This document shows positions 1 to 7,790 of a DNA stretch of 10,930 nucleotides, piece by piece. The stretch spans positions 1 to 10,930 of the forward strand of contig JAAVYC010000115.1 in assembly GCA_022790905.1 (NCBI GenBank). Direction: 5' to 3'. How positions within the stretch are numbered: position 1 is the stretch's first letter; every line of letters begins with the position of its first letter. The notes below the pieces were generated by a model. It was not told the DNA's origin, searched no databases, and worked only from the letters and a program-made list of their open reading frames with translations. The translations under genes were made by a program, and so were the position numbers. The DNA comes from Lachnospiraceae bacterium (GTDB taxonomy: Bacteria > Bacillota > Clostridia > Lachnospirales > Lachnospiraceae).

Positions 1-3000
1 AACACGATAACTGTGGAATTGGTTCCGTGGTAAATATCAAAGGAATTAAGACACATGAGACCGTGGAAAATGCATTAAAGATTGTAGAAAATCTAAAACA
101 CAGGGCAGGTAAAGATGCCGAAGGAAAGACGGGAGACGGTGTGGGAATCCTGCTGCAGATCTCTCATAAATTCTTTAAAAAAGCATGTGAGCCGCTTGGA
201 ATTTCTCTGGGAGAAGAGCGGGAATATGGAGTTGGAATGTTCTTTTTCCCGCAGGAGGAATTAAAGCGCAATCAGGCGAAAAAAATGTTTGAGGTCATTG
301 TAGAAAAGGAAGGACTGGAGTTTTTGGGATGGCGGGAAGTCCCTACAGATCCGACGACTCTGGGACAAAAGGCGATTGACTGTATGCCGCATATTGTGCA
401 GGGATTTGTCAAGTGTCCAGAGGATTGTCCAAAAGGACTCGATTTTGACAGAAAGCTGTATGTGGCGAGAAGGGTCTTTGAACAAAGCAATGACAATACG
501 TATGTCGTCTCTCTTTCGAGCCGAACGATTGTATATAAAGGCATGTTTTTGGTAGAACAGCTTCGTTTGTTTTTTAAAGATTTACAGGATCCGGATTATG
601 AATCTGCGATTGCGACAGTACACTCCCGTTTTTCTACAAATACCAATCCGAGCTGGGAGAGGGCGCATCCAAACCGTTTTATCGTGCACAATGGGGAGAT
701 CAATACGATTCGAGGAAATGCCGACAAAATGTTAGCACGTGAGGAGACGATGGAATCGGAACACCTTGTCGGAGAATTGCAAAAAGTTCTTCCGGTAGTT
801 AACACGGCGGGATCCGACTCGGCGATGCTCGATAATACGCTGGAATTTCTTGTGATGAGCGGCATGGATTTACCGCTCGCCGTGATGATTACGATTCCGG
901 AACCGTGGGCAAATAACAGCATTATGAGTCAGAAAAAGAAAGATTTTTACCAGTATTATGCGACGATGATGGAACCGTGGGATGGTCCGGCATCGATTTT
1001 ATTCTCAGACGGAGATATCATGGGAGCAGTCTTAGACCGCAATGGTCTGCGGCCTTCTAGATATTACATTACGAATGACGATTATCTGATTCTCTCCTCG
1101 GAAGTGGGAGTGCTTGATATCGCTCCAGAGCGCATCAAAATGAAAGAAAGACTTCGTCCTGGTAAAATGCTCTTGGTCGATACGAGAAGAGGGGAAGTCA
1201 TTGACGATGAGGAATTAAAAGACAGTTATGCTGAAAAACAACCATATGGTGAATGGTTAGACCGAAATCTGGTACAGTTAAAAGACTTAAAGATTCCGAA
1301 CGAACGTGTTCCGGTGTATCAAGGAGAGGCCTTAAATCGGATGCAAAAAGCATTTGGATACACTTATGAATCCAAAAAAGATACGATTCTTCCGATGGCG
1401 AAAAATGGGTCAGAATCCATTGCGGCAATGGGAATTGATTCTCCGATTCCGGCTCTCTCGAGAGATCACCAACCGTTGTTTAATTATTTTAAACAATTAT
1501 TTGCACAAGTGACCAATCCGCCAATTGACTGTATTCGGGAGGAAGTTGTGACTTCCACAACGGTATATATCGGTGAGGATGGAAACCTTTTAGAAGAAAA
1601 TGCGAACAACTGTCAGGTTTTAAAGATTCAGGATCCGATTTTGACAAATACAGATTTGATGAAGATACGCAGTATGGACAAAGAGGGTTTTCAGGTGGTC
1701 ACACTTCCGATCACTTATTATAAAAATACGAGTCTGCAAAAAGCGATTGATCGTTTGTTTGTAGAAGCAGATCGGGCGTATAGAGATGGGGCAAATGTTT
1801 TGATCTTGTCCGACCGGGGGGTGGATGAAAACCATGTGGCAATTCCATCACTGCTCGCCGTAGCGGCACTCAATCAACATCTGGTAGAGACAAAAAAGAG
1901 AACGAGTCTCGCTGTCGTCTTAGAATCAGGGGAGCCGAGAGAGGTACATCATTTTGCCACTCTTTTGGGATACGGCGCCTGCGCGATCAATCCATATCTG
2001 GTTCAAGATACGATTAAAAATCTGATTGATGAGCATATGCTCGATAAAGATTATTATGCGGCAATCGACGACTATAACAACGCAGTTCTGCACGGTATTG
2101 TAAAAATTGCTGCGAAGATGGGGATCTCTACCATTCAATCCTATCAGGGTTCAAAGATTTTCGAAGCGATCGGCATCGATGCAGAAGTTATTGATAAATA
2201 TTTTACCAATACGGTCAGCCGAATTGGGGGAATCACTTTAGACGATATTGCAAAAGCTGTGGATACGCTTCACTCCGAAGCTTATGATCCGCTGGGATTA
2301 GAGACGGATTTAACACTGGATTCCAAAGGACGCCATAAGATGCGAAGCGGGGCAGAGGAGCATTTATATCATCCGCAGACGATTCATCTGTTGCAGGAAG
2401 CTACTAAAAGAGGCGATTACGATCTCTTCAAGCAGTATTCAAAATTGTTAGATGGGGAGAAAAATGCACTCAATATCCGAGGACTGATGGATTTCAACTA
2501 TCCGAAAAAAGGCATTCCGATCGAAGAAGTGGAGAGCGTGGATTCGATTGTGACAAGATTCAAGACAGGAGCGATGTCTTATGGCTCGATCTCGCAGGAA
2601 GCGCATGAGACGCTTGCGCTTGCGATGAATCAGATTCACGGAAAATCCAATTCCGGTGAGGGTGGAGAAAGTCTAGAGAGATTGACTGTGGGAAGAGACG
2701 GGCGCAATAAGTGTTCTGCTATCAAGCAGGTGGCAAGCGGAAGATTCGGAGTGACGAGCCGTTATCTAGTCAGCGCAAAAGAGATACAGATTAAAATGGC
2801 ACAGGGTGCAAAGCCAGGAGAAGGCGGTCATCTTCCGGCGGGAAAGGTCTATCCGTGGATTGCAAAAACCAGACATTCGACGCCGGGTGTTACCCTGATC
2901 TCTCCGCCTCCGCATCACGATATCTATTCAATTGAGGATTTGGAACAATTAATTTTTGATTTAAAAAATGCCAATACCAATGCAAGGATTTCAGTAAAAC

Positions 3001-4493
3001 TTGTCTCAGAAGCGGGGGTTGGAACCGTTGCGGCAGGTGTTGCAAAAGCCGGAGCACAGGTTGTCTTGATTTCGGGGTACGATGGAGGAACTGGGGCAGC
3101 GCCAAGCAGTTCCATTCACAATGCCGGACTCCCGTGGGAGCTTGGTCTTGCGGAGACACACCAGACATTGATTATGAATGGGCTGCGAAATAAGGTTCGT
3201 ATCGAGACAGATGGAAAGCTGATGACAGGAAGAGATGTGGCGATTGCAGCGCTTTTGGGCGCCGAGGAGTTTGGCTTTGCGACGGCGCCGCTTGTGACAA
3301 TGGGTTGCGTGATGATGCGTGTCTGCAACCTGGATACCTGTCCGGTTGGAATCGCAACTCAAAATCCTAAGCTGCGCAAACGCTTTAAGGGAAAACCGGA
3401 GTATGTCGTAAACTTTATGCACTTTATCGCACAAGAATTGCGGGAGTATATGGCAAAGCTTGGAATTCGTACGATGGATGAGCTGGTTGGGCGTTCCGAT
3501 TTGTTGAAAATGCGGGAAAATCTCGATGAGAGACAGCAAAAAATTGATTTGTCTAGAATCCTGGATAATCCGTTTGCAAATCTGAAAGAGAAGGTGACAT
3601 TTGATCCGAAACAAATCTATGATTTTGAACTGGAAAAGACAGCGGACGAACGAATTTTGATGAAAAAATTAAAATCAGCGCTAGAATCCGGTCAAAAAAA
3701 GAGTCTCGATATCGAACTGACGAATACAGACCGTTCGTTTGGAACGATTTTCGGTTCTGAGATTACAAAAAAATATCAGGATACCTTGGAAGAGGATACC
3801 TACTTTGTGAGATGCAGCGGTGCCGGCGGACAGAGTTTTGGAGCGTTTATTCCAAAAGGACTGACACTAGAGCTGACAGGAGACAGCAACGATTATTTTG
3901 GAAAAGGCCTCTCAGGAGGAAAACTAATTGTCTATCCGCCGAAGGGCTCTGCATTCAAACAGGATGAGAATATCATTATCGGAAATGTGGCCCTTTACGG
4001 TGCGACCAGTGGAAAAGCCTTTATCAATGGCGTTGCGGGAGAACGTTTCTGTGTCCGAAATTCCGGAGCTATCGCGGTGGTGGAAGGCGTCGGAGATCAC
4101 GGCTGTGAATACATGACAGGAGGACGTGTTGTCGTCCTTGGAAAAACGGGCAAAAACTTCGCAGCGGGTATGAGTGGCGGAATTGCCTATGTCTTAGATG
4201 AAAACAGCGATTTGTATATGAGTACGAACAAAGAGATGGTGTCTATGGAGGGAATTACCTCAAAATATGATGTCTCAGAGTTGAAAGAAATGATCAAAGA
4301 ACATGTCGCATTGACGAACTCTGAGAAAGGAAAACAGATTTTAGATCATTTCAGCGAATATCTGCCAAAATTTAAGAAGATTATTCCGTTTGACTATAAC
4401 CGTATGTTGATGACAATCGTTCAGATGGAAGAAAAGGGATTGAATGCGGAGCAGGCACAGATTGAAGCGTTTTACGCGAATACAAAGAGATAG
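1..4493 (+). CDS. gltB: Glutamate synthase (NADPH) large subunit, 5'-truncated by window edge
   Basis: Large (alpha) subunit of glutamate synthase. It hydrolyses glutamine at an N-terminal Ntn amidotransferase site, and the ammonia is channelled to an FMN site where 2-oxoglutarate is aminated to glutamate. The open frame runs to the left edge. Codons 3-26 read HDNCGIGS, so the catalytic Cys (codon 12-14, exposed after propeptide removal) lies upstream of the GTG at 27, which is not the real start. Counting that Cys as residue 1, 1493 mature residues are visible, normal for the family. Domains in order: GATase2 with an NGEINT motif (Asn227-Gly228), the central domain, the FMN domain (GAMSYGSISQEAH, then AGVGTVAAGVAKAGA and GYDGGTGA), and a C-terminal GXGXG beta-helix. 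A Cx5Cx4C motif at Cys1099, 1105 and 1110 matches the [3Fe-4S] ligands. gltD follows 15 nt downstream. Only the start and propeptide are missing. Confidence 0.97.
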   Translation, partial: HDNCGIGSVVNIKGIKTHETVENALKIVENLKHRAGKDAEGKTGDGVGILLQISHKFFKKACEPLGISLGEEREYGVGMFFFPQEELKRNQAKKMFEVIVEKEGLEFLGWREVPTDPTTLGQKAIDCMPHIVQGFVKCPEDCPKGLDFDRKLYVARRVFEQSNDNTYVVSLSSRTIVYKGMFLVEQLRLFFKDLQDPDYESAIATVHSRFSTNTNPSWERAHPNRFIVHNGEINTIRGNADKMLAREETMESEHLVGELQKVLPVVNTAGSDSAMLDNTLEFLVMSGMDLPLAVMITIPEPWANNSIMSQKKKDFYQYYATMMEPWDGPASILFSDGDIMGAVLDRNGLRPSRYYITNDDYLILSSEVGVLDIAPERIKMKERLRPGKMLLVDTRRGEVIDDEELKDSYAEKQPYGEWLDRNLVQLKDLKIPNERVPVYQGEALNRMQKAFGYTYESKKDTILPMAKNGSESIAAMGIDSPIPALSRDHQPLFNYFKQLFAQVTNPPIDCIREEVVTSTTVYIGEDGNLLEENANNCQVLKIQDPILTNTDLMKIRSMDKEGFQVVTLPITYYKNTSLQKAIDRLFVEADRAYRDGANVLILSDRGVDENHVAIPSLLAVAALNQHLVETKKRTSLAVVLESGEPREVHHFATLLGYGACAINPYLVQDTIKNLIDEHMLDKDYYAAIDDYNNAVLHGIVKIAAKMGISTIQSYQGSKIFEAIGIDAEVIDKYFTNTVSRIGGITLDDIAKAVDTLHSEAYDPLGLETDLTLDSKGRHKMRSGAEEHLYHPQTIHLLQEATKRGDYDLFKQYSKLLDGEKNALNIRGLMDFNYPKKGIPIEEVESVDSIVTRFKTGAMSYGSISQEAHETLALAMNQIHGKSNSGEGGESLERLTVGRDGRNKCSAIKQVASGRFGVTSRYLVSAKEIQIKMAQGAKPGEGGHLPAGKVYPWIAKTRHSTPGVTLISPPPHHDIYSIEDLEQLIFDLKNANTNARISVKLVSEAGVGTVAAGVAKAGAQVVLISGYDGGTGAAPSSSIHNAGLPWELGLAETHQTLIMNGLRNKVRIETDGKLMTGRDVAIAALLGAEEFGFATAPLVTMGCVMMRVCNLDTCPVGIATQNPKLRKRFKGKPEYVVNFMHFIAQELREYMAKLGIRTMDELVGRSDLLKMRENLDERQQKIDLSRILDNPFANLKEKVTFDPKQIYDFELEKTADERILMKKLKSALESGQKKSLDIELTNTDRSFGTIFGSEITKKYQDTLEEDTYFVRCSGAGGQSFGAFIPKGLTLELTGDSNDYFGKGLSGGKLIVYPPKGSAFKQDENIIIGNVALYGATSGKAFINGVAGERFCVRNSGAIAVVEGVGDHGCEYMTGGRVVVLGKTGKNFAAGMSGGIAYVLDENSDLYMSTNKEMVSMEGITSKYDVSELKEMIKEHVALTNSEKGKQILDHFSEYLPKFKKIIPFDYNRMLMTIVQMEEKGLNAEQAQIEAFYANTKR

Positions 4494-4508
4494 GAGGGAG
4501 ATGGAACC

Positions 4509-5999
4509 ATGGGAAAACCAACAGGATTTATAGAATATAACAGAGAGGAAAGTGCGGCAATTGCGCCGAAGGAACGGATCCAGAACTTTAATGAGTTCCA
4601 CATACCTCTCTCTAAAGAGAAGAGAAGAGAGCAGGGGGCACGCTGTATGGATTGCGGTGTACCATTTTGCCAATCCGGTATGGAATTGATGGGAATGACG
4701 TCGGGCTGTCCGCTGCACAATCTAGTGCCAGAATGGAATGATTTAGTCTATGCAGATAATTTAAAGGGCGCCTATGCGAGGCTGACAAAGACTGACAATT
4801 TTCCGGAGTTTACTTCTAGAGTCTGTCCGGCGCTCTGTGAAAAGGCCTGTACTTGTGGGCTGAACGGTGATCCGGTGTCTGTCAGGGAAAATGAGTACAG
4901 CATTATTGAGAATGCCTATGAAAAAGGCTATGCCAACCCAAAGCCGCCGAAAGTGCGTACCGGAAAAAAAGTGGCAATCATCGGTTCTGGCCCGTCTGGT
5001 CTTGCTGCTGCGGATCAGTTGAATAAGAGGGGACATTCCGTTACCGTTTACGAGAGAGATGACCGCATTGGCGGACTCTTAATGTATGGAATTCCGAATA
5101 TGAAACTGGAGAAACGATTCATTGATCGAAAAGTAGAAGTAATGAGAGCCGAGGGAGTGGAATTTATTACCGGCGTCAATGTCGGAAAAGATATCAAGGC
5201 GGCAAAGCTTTTAAAAGAGTATGACCGGGTGATTTTAGCGTGCGGAGCGAAGAATCCAAGGGATATTCAAGTGTCTGGAAGGGATGCCGAGGGAATCTAT
5301 TTTGCGGTGGACTTTCTGGCTTCTACGACAAAGAGTCTGTTAGACTCAGATTTAAAAGACAATAAATATATCTCGGCAAAAGGGAAAAATGTAATCATTA
5401 TTGGTGGAGGAGATACCGGAAATGACTGTGTCGGAACCTGTATCCGACACGGAGCAAAAAGCGTTATTCAGATTGAAATGATGCCAAAAGCCCCAGATGA
5501 GCGGACAGAGGACAATCCGTGGCCGGAATGGCCAAAAGTTTGTAAGACAGATTATGGTCAGGAAGAAGCCATCGCCGTATTTGGAAATGATCCGAGAATT
5601 TATCAGACGACCGTCAAAGAGTTTGTAAAAGACAAAAAGGGAGCAGTCTGCGCGGTAAAAACGATAAAATTAGAGAGCAAAAAAGATGAAAAGACCGGAC
5701 GTATGATAATGGTTGAAGTGGAGGGAAGTGAAAAGACACTCCATGCAGAATTAGTGCTGATCGCAGCTGGTTTTCTAGGAGCACAAAAATATGTGGCGGA
5801 TGCCTTTGGTGTCAAACTAAATGAGCGTACCAATATAGCGACTACAAATGAGAGCTATGCCACGAATGTGGAGCGCGTCTATGCAGCGGGAGACGTTCGA
5901 AGAGGTCAGTCGTTAGTTGTGTGGGCGATCCGAGAGGGAAGAGAAGTGGCAAGAGAAGTGGATGAGAGCTTGATGGGCTATTCCTATTTAGCAGTATAA
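4509..5999 (+). CDS. gltD: Glutamate synthase (NADPH) small subunit
   Basis: Beta subunit of glutamate synthase. It oxidises NADPH on FAD and passes electrons through Fe-S clusters to the FMN of GltB. The product is 496 aa, normal for the family. The N-terminal region carries Cys46, 49, 54 and 67 and a second group Cys106, 110 and 114 (RVCPALCEKAC), the expected cluster ligands. An FAD-type GxGxxG (GSGPSG, residues 159-164) follows VAIIGSG, and an NADPH-type GxGxxG (GGGDTG, 299-304) follows. The C-terminus has AAGDVRRGQSLVVWAIREGR, the FAD-binding end typical of this family. An AGGAGG at 4492-4497 overlaps the gltB TAG stop and sits 11 nt before this ATG. Another ATG at 4501 is out of frame. 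Close spacing implies cotranscription and translational coupling with gltB. The spacing between Cys54 and Cys67 is longer than the CxxxC seen in proteobacterial GltD. Confidence 0.96.
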   Translation: MGKPTGFIEYNREESAAIAPKERIQNFNEFHIPLSKEKRREQGARCMDCGVPFCQSGMELMGMTSGCPLHNLVPEWNDLVYADNLKGAYARLTKTDNFPEFTSRVCPALCEKACTCGLNGDPVSVRENEYSIIENAYEKGYANPKPPKVRTGKKVAIIGSGPSGLAAADQLNKRGHSVTVYERDDRIGGLLMYGIPNMKLEKRFIDRKVEVMRAEGVEFITGVNVGKDIKAAKLLKEYDRVILACGAKNPRDIQVSGRDAEGIYFAVDFLASTTKSLLDSDLKDNKYISAKGKNVIIIGGGDTGNDCVGTCIRHGAKSVIQIEMMPKAPDERTEDNPWPEWPKVCKTDYGQEEAIAVFGNDPRIYQTTVKEFVKDKKGAVCAVKTIKLESKKDEKTGRMIMVEVEGSEKTLHAELVLIAAGFLGAQKYVADAFGVKLNERTNIATTNESYATNVERVYAAGDVRRGQSLVVWAIREGREVAREVDESLMGYSYLAV

Positions 6000-6026
6000 A
6001 AATTAAGAAACATTACATGATAAAAT

Positions 6027-6060
6027 CCCCGCGGCTGTTTTGACGGCTGCGGGGGTTTTT
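6027..6060. terminator. Bidirectional rho-independent terminator between convergent genes
   Basis: An 11-bp stem (CCCCGCGGCTG at 6027-6037 with CGGCTGCGGGG at 6044-6054, two G-T wobbles) closes a 6-nt loop TTTTGA. On the plus strand it is followed by G and TTTTT (6056-6060). On the minus strand the same stem is followed by ATTTTA (complement of 6021-6026). It lies 27 nt after the gltD stop and 27 nt after the stop of the minus-strand prenyltransferase gene, so it can end both transcripts. Confidence 0.92.
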
Positions 6061-6087
6061 ATCTGTTGATGATTTTTTTGTGTGATA

Positions 6088-6702
6088 TTAGCCACCTAAA
6101 GTAATGTCTTGCTTTTGATACCATTGCAGCGCATCCTGAAACTGTTTTTCCTGGAAATCCGGCCATAAATCATCTACGATATAAAAATCTGAATATACGG
6201 TCTGAAGCGGCAGGAAACCCGATAACCGGCGCATCCCGCCCCATCGTATGACGAGGTCAATTCTTGGAATGTCCCGGGACGCCCATCCATTTTTCATATC
6301 CCATTCCCAGCCGTAATTCACGAGGAAATTTACAGTAGTTTGTCCGCTTTGCACAGGCTGGTGTTTGGTATTTACATATGGAAGCAACTGATCCGGAAAA
6401 CAAGTGGATTCAGTGTTGCCGATGACATGCAGTTTTGCGTTTTCGTGTGCAATCATTTGTACGGCTTGTACACATGCACCAGAGAAGGCACGGACTTGCT
6501 CTTTTGGCCGTTTGCAGTTGTCTGTGGTAAACCCATAATAGGTTAATTCCTGGATGCCATATTTTTGCGCAAGGCGCAATAACTGCAGACCAGGTTCTAA
6601 ACCATAGGCATAACCGTCTTCCTTTTGAAAACCATTCCCTTTTGCCCAGCGTCGATTGCCGTCTGGGATAATGCCAATATGTTTTGGGATGCGTTGTGCC
6701 AT
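6088..6702 (-). CDS. Divergent short undecaprenyl diphosphate synthase-family protein (cis-prenyltransferase)
   Basis: Member of the cis-prenyltransferase (UppS) family, soluble enzymes that extend farnesyl diphosphate with isopentenyl diphosphate. The 204-aa product is shorter than the usual 240-250. Family landmarks seen: HIGIIPDGNRRWAK (residues 8-21, the DGNxRW phosphate loop), YYGFTTDNCKRP (55-66), NYGWEWDM (129-136), DLVIRWGGMRRLSGFL (149-164) and YSDFYIVDDLWPDF (170-183). Against E. coli UppS, His43 of FGHKAG is Leu35, Trp75 is Cys63, Glu198 of RTGGEHR is Met157, and Glu213 is Asp172. Asp26, Asn28, Arg30, Asn74, Arg77, Arg194 and Arg200 appear kept. About 26 residues are missing between NYGWEWD and DLVIR. 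The start at 6702 is chosen because GGAGG lies 5 nt upstream and the product begins at the conserved block; an in-frame ATG at 6720 would add 6 residues. It is convergent with gltD and probably a paralogue of the housekeeping uppS (inference). Product chain length, or whether it is active, is unknown. Confidence 0.85.
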   Translation of the reverse strand: MAQRIPKHIGIIPDGNRRWAKGNGFQKEDGYAYGLEPGLQLLRLAQKYGIQELTYYGFTTDNCKRPKEQVRAFSGACVQAVQMIAHENAKLHVIGNTESTCFPDQLLPYVNTKHQPVQSGQTTVNFLVNYGWEWDMKNGWASRDIPRIDLVIRWGGMRRLSGFLPLQTVYSDFYIVDDLWPDFQEKQFQDALQWYQKQDITLGG

Positions 6703-6707
6703 AATTT

Positions 6708-6712
6708 CCTCC
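6708..6712 (-). promoter_or_regulatory. Shine-Dalgarno deciding the prenyltransferase start
   Basis: The minus strand reads GGAGG followed by 5 nt and ATG at 6702. No comparable site precedes the earlier in-frame ATG at 6720 at a good distance, so translation most likely begins at 6702. Confidence 0.75.
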
Positions 6713-6722
6713 ATAATCATAC

Positions 6723-6754
6723 AAAAGCTGCGTCCCTTTAGGCGGACCGCTTTT
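6723..6754. repeat. Stem-loop upstream of the prenyltransferase gene
   Basis: AAAAGC (6723-6728) pairs with GCTTTT (6749-6754) and GTCC (6732-6735) with GGAC (6744-6747), with a small internal loop (TGC against C) and an 8-nt apical loop. On the plus strand it ends in TTTTT like a terminator, but no plus-strand gene precedes it apart from gltD, which already has one. On the minus strand it would lie in the 5' leader, ending about 20 nt before the chosen start codon. It could block rightward read-through or act on the leader; the sequence does not decide. Confidence 0.45.
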
Positions 6755-6849
6755 TAACAATAATATGGGCAGTTTTTTTGAGTTTATGCAGGAAATAGAC
6801 GAAATTCTTTGTTTTCGGGGGATGGCGGATATTTTTATAAAATCACATA

Positions 6850-6879
6850 TTCACAAATCTATATAGAATGTGCTACAAT
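6850..6879 (+). promoter_or_regulatory. Sigma-A type promoter with extended -10 (HAD gene)
   Basis: TTCACA (6850-6855), an 18-nt spacer and TACAAT (6874-6879), the latter preceded by TG plus one base (extended -10). Transcription would start near 6886, giving a leader of roughly 70 nt before the HAD start codon. It is the only convincing promoter seen in the 6703-6956 gap; no clear promoter was seen for the minus-strand gene. Confidence 0.65.
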
Positions 6880-6946
6880 AGAATGCGATCAAATTTACCA
6901 ATATGTTTGAATTCGTGCCATTCATTGGATGTGGGGAGAAAACAGC

Positions 6947-6951
6947 AGGAG
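6947..6951 (+). promoter_or_regulatory. Shine-Dalgarno deciding the HAD start
   Basis: AGGAG followed by 5 A and the ATG at 6957. The upstream in-frame ATG at 6903 has no ribosome binding site, lies only some 17 nt from the predicted transcript start, and would add an 18-residue tail before the conserved first strand. Confidence 0.8.
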
Positions 6952-6956
6952 AAAAA

Positions 6957-7742
6957 ATGGGAAGAAAAGCGATTTTTTTTGATATAGATGGAACCATTTG
7001 GGACGAAAAATTTCAGATACCAGAGAGCACAAAGCAGGCATTTCAGATGTTAAAAGAGAGAGGACACCTCACTTTTTTATGTACTGGAAGAACCATGTCT
7101 TATATTCGGGACGAGCATCTCTTTGCGCTCGGTTTTGACGGAATCGTGGCGGGATGCGGAACTTATATAGAAAAAGATGGGGAAATTATTTTCTATAAAA
7201 AAATTGAGCCGGAAATCCTGCATAAAACATTGGAATTTTTAAAACCTTATCATTATCCAGTGATCTTAGAAGGCAGGGAATATCTCTATGTGGATGCGGA
7301 AGCATTTGGAGATGATTCGTTTTTACAGGTATTGCAAGACACGATACCAGAACAGCTTATGCCGCTTTGGGAAAACGAAAAATGCTTAGAAGTCAGCAAA
7401 CTGAGCATTGATATTCGAGGGCGGGAGTGCCGCGAAGTGTTGAAGCAGTTGTCCGATGATTTTGATGTCATCTATCACGGGATGGATTTTGTAGAACTTG
7501 TGCCCAGAGACTTCTCAAAAGCGACCGGAATTGCATGTGCATGTGAAAAATTAGGAATTGCGCATGAAGATACTTATGCTTTTGGGGACAGTATGAATGA
7601 CTATGAAATGATTCACTATGTAAAAAACGGAATTGTTATGGGAAATGGTCTCGATGAGGTCAAAGCAATTGCTGATTATGTCACAAGTGGACTCCACGAG
7701 GACGGTATTTATAATGCATTGCGTTATTATGCGCTGATTTAA
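6957..7742 (+). CDS. Cof-type HAD-superfamily (IIB) phosphatase
   Basis: Predicted cytosolic Mg-dependent phosphatase of the HAD superfamily, Cof/IIB group, which typically acts on sugar phosphates, nucleotide phosphates or flavin mononucleotide; the substrate cannot be read from sequence. The product is 261 aa, usual for the group. Motif I is FFDIDGT with nucleophile Asp9 and acid/base Asp11. Motif II is FLCTGRT with Thr43. The motif III lysine is Lys188 in SKATGIACACEKLGI. Motif IV is GDSMND with Asp211 and Asp215. The middle (about 80-180) is the C2 cap. The start at 6957 is supported by AGGAG 5 nt upstream and by the core strand beginning at once. A promoter lies upstream, and corA begins 46 nt after the stop without an evident terminator, so the two are probably cotranscribed. 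Confidence 0.92.
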   Translation: MGRKAIFFDIDGTIWDEKFQIPESTKQAFQMLKERGHLTFLCTGRTMSYIRDEHLFALGFDGIVAGCGTYIEKDGEIIFYKKIEPEILHKTLEFLKPYHYPVILEGREYLYVDAEAFGDDSFLQVLQDTIPEQLMPLWENEKCLEVSKLSIDIRGRECREVLKQLSDDFDVIYHGMDFVELVPRDFSKATGIACACEKLGIAHEDTYAFGDSMNDYEMIHYVKNGIVMGNGLDEVKAIADYVTSGLHEDGIYNALRYYALI

Positions 7743-7755
7743 TTTTGCCTGTTAA

Positions 7756-7790
7756 ATGCCGTTTTGAGATAAAAATAGGAGGAACGGCAT
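7756..7790 (+). promoter_or_regulatory. Inverted repeat enclosing the corA ribosome binding site
   Basis: ATGCCGTT (7756-7763) and AACGGCAT (7783-7790) are perfect 8-bp reverse complements. The second arm contains the AT of the corA start codon, and the 19-nt loop holds AGGAGG (7777-7782). Two more T-G wobbles could extend the stem into the Shine-Dalgarno. A folded RNA would hide the start codon, suggesting translational control; regulation itself is inference. No T-run follows, so it is not a terminator. Confidence 0.5.

Noticed and set aside
3006..3614. A 202-codon open frame on the minus strand inside gltB, the longest antisense frame.
   Set aside because: It lies wholly opposite the highly conserved FMN and Fe-S region of gltB; its translation is rich in Cys, His and Arg with no recognisable motif, as expected for an antisense shadow.
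3928..4116. A 62-codon plus-strand frame within the 3' part of gltB.
   Set aside because: It is embedded out of frame in the conserved GXGXG domain and has no motif of its own.
4501..4533. An ATG at 4501 between the gltD Shine-Dalgarno and the gltD start, opening a 10-codon frame.
   Set aside because: It is out of frame with gltD, only 3 nt from the AGGAGG (too close) and ends after 10 codons. The ATG at 4509 gives the full conserved GltD start.
4605..4632. A CT-rich stretch followed by an AGAG-rich stretch near the gltD start that could pair.
   Set aside because: The bases encode the ordinary residues PLSKEKRRE of GltD; pairing is low-complexity and not placed to affect the start codon.
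6410..6760. A 116-codon minus-strand frame overlapping the prenyltransferase gene in another frame.
   Set aside because: It overlaps a gene with clear family motifs and has no ribosome binding site or recognisable domain.
6703..6850. Search for a minus-strand promoter ahead of the prenyltransferase gene (for example a TATTAT near 6760).
   Set aside because: No acceptable -35 box lies at a suitable distance, so no promoter is called on this strand.
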